From Burkholderiaceae bacterium (GTDB lineage Bacteria; Pseudomonadota; Gammaproteobacteria; Burkholderiales; Burkholderiaceae_D): a stretch of DNA of 7,199 bases. Under the pieces are notes generated by a model. The model saw only the letters and a program-made list of their open reading frames with translations. It did not search any database and had not been told where the DNA came from. The first letter of the stretch is position 1. Each line of letters begins with the position of its first letter. The translations under genes and the position numbers were made by a program. The stretch lies in the NCBI GenBank assembly GCA_014379395.1, contig JACMLV010000267.1, positions 1 to 7,199 of the forward strand. Reading direction: 5' to 3'. This document shows, one piece after another, positions 1 to 5,229 of the stretch.

Positions 1-1
1 C

Positions 2-871
2 CACGACTGGCGCAAATTCGACAAGATGATCTACGCCGACCAGTGCCGCACCGGCTGTTGGCGCTGCACCTACGGCTGCCCGTTCGGCGCCAAATGGACG
101 GCCCGCAATTTCGTCGAGGAAGCCGTGGCGCACGGCGCCGAGTTGCTGGCCGACGCCAAGGTCTCGCGCGTGCTGGTCAAGGACGGCGCCGCGTGCGGCG
201 TCGAGTTCACGCGCGACAATCAACTCAAGCGGGCGTATGCCGGCACGGTGGTGCTGGCCGGCGGCGGCATCGGCAGCCCGCGCCTGCTGCGCGCATCCGG
301 ATTGGCGGTGGCCGACACCCGCCACTTCAGCGATCCGGTGATCGCCGTGATGGGCAGCGTGGACGACATCGACGGCGGCGCCGAGGTGCCGATGGCGGCC
401 GGCATGCATCTGGACGCGGACGGCATCACGCTGGCGGACATGACCCTGCCGCGCGCGATGTACTCGGCCTTCGCCGCGCAAGTGGGGCGCATCGACCGCC
501 TGCTGGCGCATCGGCGGACCCTGACGATCATGGTGAAAGTGCGCGACCAGCTGGGCGGCAGCATCGGCCCGCGCTGGGTCAACAAGCGATTGCAGGCGGC
601 CGACAAGCTGAAACTGGAACGCGGGGTGGAGCTGGCGCGCGGAATTCTGGCGCAGGCGGGCGCGCACCACGTTTTCCAAAGCTGGCATTTCGCCGCGCAT
701 CCGGGCGGCAGCGTGCGCATCGACGATGGCGTCGACCGCCAGCTGCAAACGACGACCCGCGATCTCTACGTCTGCGACGCCTCGGTGATCCCCGAGGCGT
801 GGGGTTTGCCACCCACCGTCACGCTGCTTTGCCTGGGCAAATATCTGGCCGCCCATCTTGCCGCGTACTGA
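2..871 (+). CDS. FAD-dependent GMC-type oxidoreductase, C-terminal part (5' end outside the window)
   Basis: The reading frame is open from base 2, so the N-terminal Rossmann part that binds FAD lies upstream; 289 residues are visible. Residues 84-99 (VVLAGGGIGSPRLLRA) resemble the second GMC family signature (G-x-I-x-S-P-x-L-L-x-x-S-G). Residues 229-240 (HFAAHPGGSVRI) contain the GMC C-terminal histidine, H233. Residues 256-285 carry the usual ending with YVCDASVIPEA and the LGKYLA helix. Members oxidise alcohols or related CH-OH substrates using FAD; the substrate here cannot be read. Two oddities: a C-X3-C-X2-C-X3-C cluster at residues 15, 19, 22 and 26, in the context GCPFGAKW, and the C-terminal Asn-Pro of many GMC enzymes replaced by Pro-Pro (GLPPT). 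I recall both from a GMC subfamily with long-chain alcohol oxidase-like members, so they need not mean loss of activity. An ATG at 26 exists but is internal. No signal peptide can be judged. Confidence 0.85.
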   Translation, partial: HDWRKFDKMIYADQCRTGCWRCTYGCPFGAKWTARNFVEEAVAHGAELLADAKVSRVLVKDGAACGVEFTRDNQLKRAYAGTVVLAGGGIGSPRLLRASGLAVADTRHFSDPVIAVMGSVDDIDGGAEVPMAAGMHLDADGITLADMTLPRAMYSAFAAQVGRIDRLLAHRRTLTIMVKVRDQLGGSIGPRWVNKRLQAADKLKLERGVELARGILAQAGAHHVFQSWHFAAHPGGSVRIDDGVDRQLQTTTRDLYVCDASVIPEAWGLPPTVTLLCLGKYLAAHLAAY

Positions 872-913
872 TCAGTCCGCTATCGGGTACGATGGGCAAA
901 TGACGCGATAGGC

Positions 914-931
914 CGGCGGCGATGGCCGCCG
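914..931 (+). terminator. Short GC hairpin after the oxidoreductase gene, possible weak terminator
   Basis: A perfect 7-bp stem (CGGCGGC / GCCGCCG) with loop GATG lies 43 bp after the stop codon of the oxidoreductase. No T tract follows directly; the nearest T run is about 23 bp further on, at 953-958. It could end or slow transcription, but it does not meet the usual rho-independent pattern. The rest of 872-972 shows nothing clear; I found no convincing -35/-10 pair for the next gene there. Confidence 0.25.
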
Positions 932-972
932 TAATGCGCGTACCAACACTCACTTTTTAAAGGGCGACACCG

Positions 973-1551
973 ATGGCGATCCTGATACTCGGCTTGATAC
1001 TTTTCCTGGGCACGCATTCGATCCGAATCGTGGCCGACGACTGGCGCGCGACGCAACGGGCGCGGCATGGCGAGGCGGCCTGGAAGGGCGTCTACGCGCT
1101 CGCCTCGCTGCTCGGATTCGGCCTATTGATCTGGGGCTACGGACTGGCGCGGCAGGAGCCGCTCGTGCTGTGGCAGCCGCCCGTTTTCACGCGCCACCTC
1201 AGCGCCTTGCTGACGCTGCCGGCCTTCGTGCTGCTGGCGGCCGCCTACGTGCCGCGCAACCGCATCAAGGCGGCGCTGCACCATCCGATGTTGCTGGGTA
1301 CAAAATTGTGGGCGCTCGCCCATCTGCTGGCGAACGGCACGCTGGCCGACGTGATCCTGTTCGGCGGCTTCCTGCTCTGGGCCGCGCTGGCCTTCCGCGC
1401 CGCCCGCCAGCGCGACCGTGCGGCCGGCGCCGTCTATCCGGCCGGCACTCTGAGCGGCACGCTGGCCACGGTCGGCGTCGGCTTCGCGGCCTGGGCCGTG
1501 TTCGCGCTCTGGCTGCACGGCGTGTTGATCGGGGTGCGGCCGTTCGGCTGA
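973..1551 (+). CDS. NnrU family integral membrane protein
   Basis: A 192-residue, very hydrophobic protein. The start is ATG 973, with AGGG at 961-964 and an 8-nt spacer. Likely membrane helices are near residues 2-19, 42-58, 77-93, 107-140 (probably two) and 165-187. The family is recognised from FLGTHSIRIVADDWR near the N terminus, the W-K-G-x-Y-x-L-x-S-L segment, the TLPAFVLLAAAYVP stretch and HPMLLGTKLWALAHLLANG at residues 104-122. NnrU was named from denitrification gene clusters, and the same fold includes plant 15-cis-zeta-carotene isomerase, which uses heme. The conserved histidines (H15, H75, H104, H117, H182) are candidates for heme or metal binding. No nitrite or nitric oxide reductase gene lies in the window, so a denitrification role is not supported by context. 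It is 101 bp downstream of the oxidoreductase and could be cotranscribed with it. Family confidence is high; function is unknown. Confidence 0.9.
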   Translation: MAILILGLILFLGTHSIRIVADDWRATQRARHGEAAWKGVYALASLLGFGLLIWGYGLARQEPLVLWQPPVFTRHLSALLTLPAFVLLAAAYVPRNRIKAALHHPMLLGTKLWALAHLLANGTLADVILFGGFLLWAALAFRAARQRDRAAGAVYPAGTLSGTLATVGVGFAAWAVFALWLHGVLIGVRPFG

Positions 1552-1562
1552 CGCACCCCTCG

Positions 1563-1581
1563 GTGATGCTTACGGCATCAC
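1563..1581. terminator. Perfect hairpin at the convergent junction of the NnrU and radical SAM genes
   Basis: A 7-bp perfect inverted repeat (GTGATGC / GCATCAC) with a 5-nt loop sits between two convergent genes. The loop contains the TAA stop codon of the radical SAM gene, so the downstream arm lies in its last codons. Such a symmetric structure could act in both directions, but there is no T tract on either side. Its placement is the main argument for a termination role. Confidence 0.3.
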
Positions 1582-2715
1582 TTCGACATACTCGTACACC
1601 TCGCAGTTGGCGACCGCGTCGCGCAGCGCCAGGGACGCCTTGGCGTACCAGGCGTGCGGGTCGTGGCGGTCGATTTCCTCGCCGAGGAACTTGACCAGCT
1701 CGCACACCGGCTCGACCACGTTGCGGCGGTAGTCGTCGTTGCCCTCGACGTAGGCGACGTGCAGGTTCTTCATGCAGTTGCCGCGGCAGAACGCATACGC
1801 CGAGCAGCCGGTGCACGGCATGTCGGGATGCGGCTGCAGGGGGCTGCGCTTGAGCCAGTTGTCGTTGACCGAGCCGTGCTGCATCGACGGCTCGTCCGTC
1901 ATGTCCGGGCACGGGAAGATCGAGCCGTCCGGCAGCACGTTCAGGATGTGGGTCGAGGCGCGGCACTGGCTGTGGCCGTTGTACAGTTCCTTGGCGCGCG
2001 ACGGCAGCACCTTGTTGCGCACGATGCCCATGAGGGGGATGAACGGGTACAGCGTGTCGCCGCTGAAGAAGCGCTCGACCAGCCGGGTGATCACGCGCTT
2101 CTTCTTGGCCACGTCCTCGGGCGAATAGGCGGTTTCGCTCTGCACGAACTGCCAGTAGACGTAGTCGAAGGTTTCCAGCAGGGCGTCGAGTTCCTCGAAG
2201 GTGGTGTCGGCGCTGCCCCAGGTCACGCGCGCGGTCGAGGAGCCGCCCAGGCGGCCGCGCACGCTGTCGACGCGCTCGAGCACTTTCTTGTAGACGCCCT
2301 TGCCGCGGAAGCCGTCGGTGATTTTTTCGCCGCCGTCGACCGACACCAGCACGTTCGACAGCTTGGCCAGCAGGTGGTCCGGCACGCGGTGCAGCAGGGT
2401 GCCGTTGGTTTGCAGGTTGTAGCGGTAGTTCGGATAGCGCTGCATCACCTGTTCCATGAAATCGATGTTCAGGGTCGGTTCGCCGCCGTAGAAGGTGACG
2501 TAGATTTCATGCTCGCTCAGGTGGGTGCGGATGAACTGGTCGAGCGCCTCGGGCGAGTAGGTGACCTTGCCTTGCGAGCCGACCACGGTTTTCTCGGAGC
2601 AGTAGGTGCATTTCAGATTGCAGTTCAGGGTCGTGAACAGCTGCAATTCGACGCGCTTGCCGATGATCGGGGAAACGTTCTCTGGGGCCTTGAAGCAAGC
2701 TTGGGTGGCGGTCAT
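1570..2715 (-). CDS. Radical SAM/SPASM domain enzyme, putative peptide- or protein-modifying
   Basis: A 381-residue cytoplasmic enzyme. C32-x3-C36-x2-C39 (CNLKCTYC) binds the radical SAM [4Fe-4S] cluster, and GGEP at 77-80 is the SAM amino-group contact. Residues 97-105 (NYRYNLQTNG region) and VSVDGG at 124-129 fit later core strands. The C-terminal part matches the SPASM rule fully: C251-x12-G-x4-C269, then C301-x2-C304-x5-C310-x3-C314, then C338. That is seven cysteines, enough for two auxiliary clusters. SPASM enzymes such as anSME, PqqE and AlbA modify peptides or proteins, so a peptide substrate is inferred. About 43 residues follow the last SPASM cysteine, including one further cysteine (C371). 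I chose ATG 2715, with AGGA at 2729-2726 and a 10-nt spacer. The in-frame GTG at 2724 lies one base after that Shine-Dalgarno and is unlikely. No precursor peptide gene, transporter or protease partner is recognisable beside it. The zinc peptidase upstream has its own apparent promoter and its link is unproven. Confidence 0.92.
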   Translation of the reverse strand: MTATQACFKAPENVSPIIGKRVELQLFTTLNCNLKCTYCSEKTVVGSQGKVTYSPEALDQFIRTHLSEHEIYVTFYGGEPTLNIDFMEQVMQRYPNYRYNLQTNGTLLHRVPDHLLAKLSNVLVSVDGGEKITDGFRGKGVYKKVLERVDSVRGRLGGSSTARVTWGSADTTFEELDALLETFDYVYWQFVQSETAYSPEDVAKKKRVITRLVERFFSGDTLYPFIPLMGIVRNKVLPSRAKELYNGHSQCRASTHILNVLPDGSIFPCPDMTDEPSMQHGSVNDNWLKRSPLQPHPDMPCTGCSAYAFCRGNCMKNLHVAYVEGNDDYRRNVVEPVCELVKFLGEEIDRHDPHAWYAKASLALRDAVANCEVYEYVEVMP

Positions 2716-2719
2716 ATTT

Positions 2720-2755
2720 TTCACGTCCTAAATACCTATATGGCGGGGACGTGAA
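2720..2755 (-). promoter_or_regulatory. Leader inverted repeat overlapping the ribosome binding site of the radical SAM gene
   Basis: TTCACGTCC (2720-2728 on +) and its exact reverse complement GGACGTGAA (2747-2755) form a perfect 9-bp inverted repeat with an 18-nt spacer. In the mRNA the 3' arm includes GGA of the AGGA Shine-Dalgarno (2729-2726) and ends 4 nt before the ATG. Folding would therefore hide the ribosome binding site. The same repeat could instead be a DNA operator for a dimeric regulator. The repeat is seen directly; its role is inferred. Confidence 0.5.
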
Positions 2756-2769
2756 TTCTAACCAAAACT

Positions 2770-2798
2770 ATCAGAAGAGCAAATATCCGACGCGTCAA
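2770..2798 (-). promoter_or_regulatory. Sigma70-like promoter for the radical SAM gene
   Basis: On the - strand TTGACG (2798-2793, five of six to consensus) is followed after 17 bp by TCTGAT (2775-2770, four of six). Transcription would begin near 2763, giving a leader of about 48 nt that contains the whole inverted repeat at 2755-2720. The spacing is ideal but the -10 is only moderate, so this is a prediction. Confidence 0.45.
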
Positions 2799-2831
2799 CA
2801 CTGTCAGCTTGGCAATCGCTGAGGTCGGGAG

Positions 2832-2858
2832 GCGGCCGGGCCTTGTCGGCCAGGCCGC
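2832..2858 (-). terminator. Strong GC hairpin just after the metallopeptidase gene
   Basis: Two 11-nt arms pair through 6 bp, one T-C mismatch and 4 bp around a GACAA loop (read on the - strand), starting 4 nt after the metallopeptidase stop codon. Stem and position suit a terminator or an mRNA 3'-end stabiliser, but no T tract follows. It separates the metallopeptidase from the radical SAM promoter, supporting two transcription units on the same strand. Confidence 0.4.
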
Positions 2859-2862
2859 ATGC

Positions 2863-3741
2863 CTACAACTGTTTCGCCTCGAAGGTGTTGCACCCTTTGA
2901 TCTGGCCGCTCTCGATGCCCTTGGTGAACCAGCGCACGCGTTGTTCCGAGGTGCCGTGGGTGAAGGAGTCGGGCACGACGTGGCCCTGGGCCTGGCGCTG
3001 CAAGGCGTCGTCGCCGATCGCGCTGGCGGCCTTGAGCGCCGTTTCGATGTCGCCCTGTTCGAGGATGCTGCGCGCTTGGTTGGCGTGGTAGGCCCAGACG
3101 CCGGCGAAGCAGTCGGCCTGCAATTCGAGCCGCACCGACAGCGCGTTGGCCTGCCGCTCGGAGGCGCGCTGGCGCGCGGCGTCGACCTTGTCGGAGATGC
3201 CGAGCAGGTTTTGCACGTGGTGGCCGACTTCGTGCGCGATCACGTAGGCCTCGGCGAATTCGCCGGAGACCTTGAAGCGCTGCTGCATCAGGCGGTAGAA
3301 GCTCAAGTCGATGTAGACCTTCTGGTCGCCGGGGCAGTAGAACGGGCCGGTCGCGGTCTGGCCGGTGCCGCAGGCGGTCGGGGTGCTGCCGGAGAACAGC
3401 ACCAGCTTGGGCCGCACGTAGCGTCCGCCCTCGGCGCGGAACAATTCGGTCCAGGTGTCTTCGGTGTCGGCCAGCACGGTCGCGACGAATTTCGCCGGCT
3501 GGTCCGAGGCCGGCGGCCGCTGCGCCGGCGCTTGCTGCACCTGTTGGGGCACGCCGCCACCGCTTAACAGGTTGAGCAGGGTGGTCGGGCTGACGCCCAG
3601 GAAATACGAGCCGATCAGGGCGACGATGATGGTGCCGATGCCGACCGAGCGGCCGCCGCCGAAGCTGAAACCGCCGCCACCGCCGCCATCGCCGCGCCGG
3701 TCCTCCACGTTGTCGCTCTCGCGATTGCCTTCCCATTTCAT
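2863..3741 (-). CDS. YpfJ-type neutral zinc metallopeptidase, membrane-anchored
   Basis: A 292-residue protein of the putative neutral zinc metallopeptidase family typified by E. coli YpfJ. The N terminus MKWEGNRESDNVEDRRG is characteristic of the family and is followed by a glycine-rich stretch (19-30). One membrane helix lies at about 33-53. A Pro/Gln/Ala linker runs from 61-83, then comes the peptidase domain. The zinc site is H170-E171-V-G-H174-H175, with E171 as the catalytic base. ELQADCFAG (206-214) is a conserved later motif likely to supply the third ligand. C124 and C136 flank the TGQTATGPFYCP segment and could form a disulfide, which would fit a periplasmic domain. The start is ATG 3741, preceded by GGGAG (3754-3750) and an 8-nt spacer; an upstream GTG at 3756 overlaps that site and is less likely. 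Substrate and physiological role are not known to me for this family. Confidence 0.93.
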   Translation of the reverse strand: MKWEGNRESDNVEDRRGDGGGGGGFSFGGGRSVGIGTIIVALIGSYFLGVSPTTLLNLLSGGGVPQQVQQAPAQRPPASDQPAKFVATVLADTEDTWTELFRAEGGRYVRPKLVLFSGSTPTACGTGQTATGPFYCPGDQKVYIDLSFYRLMQQRFKVSGEFAEAYVIAHEVGHHVQNLLGISDKVDAARQRASERQANALSVRLELQADCFAGVWAYHANQARSILEQGDIETALKAASAIGDDALQRQAQGHVVPDSFTHGTSEQRVRWFTKGIESGQIKGCNTFEAKQL

Positions 3742-3772
3742 GTTCTCTGCTCCCACTTTCTAATTGACAGAT

Positions 3773-3778
3773 ACTATA
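3773..3778 (-). promoter_or_regulatory. Possible -10 element for the metallopeptidase gene
   Basis: TATAGT on the - strand (five of six to TATAAT) lies 31 bp before the ATG at 3741. The -35 position carries only a weak match (TGGCAG, 18 bp away), so a regulator may help or the promoter may be weak. The divergent gene on + has no comparably clear promoter in 3742-3867; TATTTT at 3844-3849 is only a weak -10 candidate for it. Confidence 0.3.
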
Positions 3779-3867
3779 CCGGCAAAGCGCGGCGGGCTGC
3801 CACACCCGCCCGCTTGCCGTCGTGGCCGCCAAGGCCTGTTTTGTATTTTGTGCAGAGGAATGGAAGC

Positions 3868-4170
3868 ATGGTTCGGGATATTTACGCTTACCGGCAAGTG
3901 GCCGTCGAGTCGCGCTGGGTCGACGGCGCGGTGCGGATTCGGCCTCTGCCGGGGCAGGCGTTCGCGCCGAGCTTGTCGGTGCAATGTTCGCGCCGTCTGT
4001 GCGACACCGGGCGCTATCCGCTCGGCACCGCGTTTTTATTGTCGGCCAAGCTGACCGACCGCCTCGGCAACGAACCGTTCCTGTACGCCTATCACGGCGA
4101 CGCGGACGTGGTGCTGTCCCCCAAGCAGGCGAAGGCGTTCCTGGCCGAATTCAAGCGCGGACGGATTTAA
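3868..4170 (+). CDS. Conserved-looking protein of unknown function, 100 residues
   Basis: The start is ATG 3868, chosen because AGGA at 3856-3859 stands 8 nt before it. An in-frame ATG at 3814 would add 18 residues but has no visible ribosome binding site. No domain is recognised with confidence. The product has no signal peptide and no membrane helix and should be cytoplasmic. Visible blocks are a mixed N-terminal half with SRWVDGAVRIRPLPGQ (15-30), a Cys pair C40/C45, the segment YPLGTAFLLSAKLTDR (50-65), then FLYAYHGD (71-78). A charged C-terminal helix (SPKQAKAFLAEFKRGRI) follows. The alternation of beta-like strands suggests a small compact domain. Codon use with G or C at third positions matches its neighbours, supporting a real gene. 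It is divergent from the metallopeptidase and 92 bp upstream of the DUF5996 gene on the same strand, so cotranscription with the latter is possible. Confidence 0.75.
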   Translation: MVRDIYAYRQVAVESRWVDGAVRIRPLPGQAFAPSLSVQCSRRLCDTGRYPLGTAFLLSAKLTDRLGNEPFLYAYHGDADVVLSPKQAKAFLAEFKRGRI

Positions 4171-4252
4171 CGCAGCCGCCCAGCGTCGCCCATCCTTGGC
4201 GCGGCACGCCGCAACTATCGCCGCCGCGCTTCGTTCTAACTGGTTTGCCGAC

Positions 4253-4265
4253 AGGAGGAATGATG
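4253..4265 (+). promoter_or_regulatory. Consensus ribosome binding site with tandem ATG codons, DUF5996 gene
   Basis: AGGAGG at 4253-4258 is the strongest Shine-Dalgarno in the window. It is followed by ATGATG at 4260-4265, both in frame. The first ATG is 1 nt from the site, probably too close; the second is 4 nt away. This decides the start against the long upstream extension of the frame. Confidence 0.75.
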
Positions 4266-5225
4266 GACACTTCAAGCGGTTCAACAGTGACGGCGCAGGG
4301 CGCGTCGCGCGGCGCGGATTGGCCGGCGCTGGAGTTCGAGGCGGCGCGCGACACCTACGCGACGCTGCACATGTGGACGCAGATCGTCGGCAAGATCCGG
4401 CTGGCGCAGACGCCGTGGGTCAATCATTCCTGGCATGTGGCGCTGTACCTGACGGCGCGCGGCCTGACGACGTCGCCGATCCCGCACGGCGCGCGGCTGT
4501 TCCAGATCGATTTCGATTTTCTCTCGCAGCGTCTGCTGATCGAGGCCGGCGACGGCGCCAGCGCGTCGCTGCCGCTGGCGCCTTGCACGGTGGCGCAGTT
4601 TTACCGCGATCTGATGGGCCGGCTCGACGCGCTCGGGCTGGGCGTCAAGATTCATACGTCGCCCAATGAAGTGGCCGATCCGATTCCGTTCGACCGCGAT
4701 GACGTCCACGCCAGCTACGACGCCGACGCCGCTTGGCGCCTGTGGCGCGCGCTGGCGCAGGCCGACCGGGTTTTGAAACGTTTTCGCAGCGGCTTCGCCG
4801 GCAAGTGCAGCCCGGTGCATTTCTTCTGGGGCAGTTTCGATTTGGCGGTGACGCGCTTTTCCGGCCGCGCCGCGCCAGCGCATCCGGGCGGGGTGCCGAA
4901 TTTGCCGGACTGGGTCGCGCGCGAGGCGTATTCGCACGAGGTCAGCAGCGCCGGTTTCTGGCCGGGCGGCGAGGGTATGCGGTATCCGGTGTTTTATTCC
5001 TACGCGTATCCGGAGCCGCCCGGTTACGCGGCGGCGCCGCTGCGGCCGGCGGGTGCGCGGTACGACGCGGGCCTGCGCGAATTCCTGCTGCCGTATGAAC
5101 AGGTGCGGCTGGCCGCGTCGCCCGATCAGGCGCTGCTCGACTTTTTGGAAAGCAGTTACGCGGCGGCGGCCGACCTCGGCCAGTGGAACCGGCGCGAACT
5201 GGAATTTGCGCGCCGCGCCGGATGA
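4263..5225 (+). CDS. DUF5996 family protein
   Basis: A 320-residue soluble protein matching the DUF5996 family from memory of its conserved blocks. These are RDTYATLHMWTQIVGKIRLA (29-48), NHSWHVALYLTARGLTTSPI (54-73), FQIDFDF (80-86), DPIPFD (139-144) and ASYD (150-153). The strongest block is GKCSPVHFFWGSFDLAVTRF (180-199), followed by REAYSHEVSSAGFWPGG (220-236). It ends with a LLDFLESSYAAAADLG helix (291-306). The biochemical function of the family is not known to me. Invariant His, Trp and Asp/Glu residues in the middle blocks (H186, W189, D193, E227) look like an active or ligand site, but that is inference. A full AGGAGG at 4253-4258 precedes two adjacent in-frame ATG codons, 4260 and 4263; the second has the more workable 4-nt spacer. 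The open frame continues far upstream of this point but without family blocks. It converges with the serine hydrolase with only 4 bp between the stop codons. Confidence 0.92.
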   Translation: MDTSSGSTVTAQGASRGADWPALEFEAARDTYATLHMWTQIVGKIRLAQTPWVNHSWHVALYLTARGLTTSPIPHGARLFQIDFDFLSQRLLIEAGDGASASLPLAPCTVAQFYRDLMGRLDALGLGVKIHTSPNEVADPIPFDRDDVHASYDADAAWRLWRALAQADRVLKRFRSGFAGKCSPVHFFWGSFDLAVTRFSGRAAPAHPGGVPNLPDWVAREAYSHEVSSAGFWPGGEGMRYPVFYSYAYPEPPGYAAAPLRPAGARYDAGLREFLLPYEQVRLAASPDQALLDFLESSYAAAADLGQWNRRELEFARRAG

Positions 5226-5229
5226 TCGC

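Noticed and set aside
973..1551. Assigning the NnrU-like gene to a denitrification cluster
   Set aside because: No nitrite or nitric oxide reductase gene is nearby, and NnrU-family proteins occur in non-denitrifiers.
1654..2754. A long + strand open frame antisense to the radical SAM gene
   Set aside because: Its product is a low-complexity Val/Ala/His/Gln/Asp-rich string typical of the reverse strand of a GC-rich gene, while the - strand frame has complete enzyme motifs.
2804..2860. An 18-codon - strand frame upstream of the radical SAM gene, considered as a precursor peptide
   Set aside because: It has no ribosome binding site, lies within the GC hairpin, and has no Cys, Thr or aromatic core residues. 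It also precedes the likely promoter of the radical SAM gene.
2809..3567. A + strand open frame antisense to the metallopeptidase
   Set aside because: It shows no family motif and the composition of an antisense shadow; the - strand encodes HEVGHH and the YpfJ N terminus.
3764..3769. A perfect TTGACA on the + strand, considered as a -35 for the 100-residue gene
   Set aside because: The positions 16-18 bp downstream are GC-rich with no -10 match.
3822..4262. An upstream extension of the DUF5996 reading frame
   Set aside because: It overlaps the 100-residue gene in another frame, has no family blocks, and the consensus ribosome binding site at 4253 points to the internal ATG.
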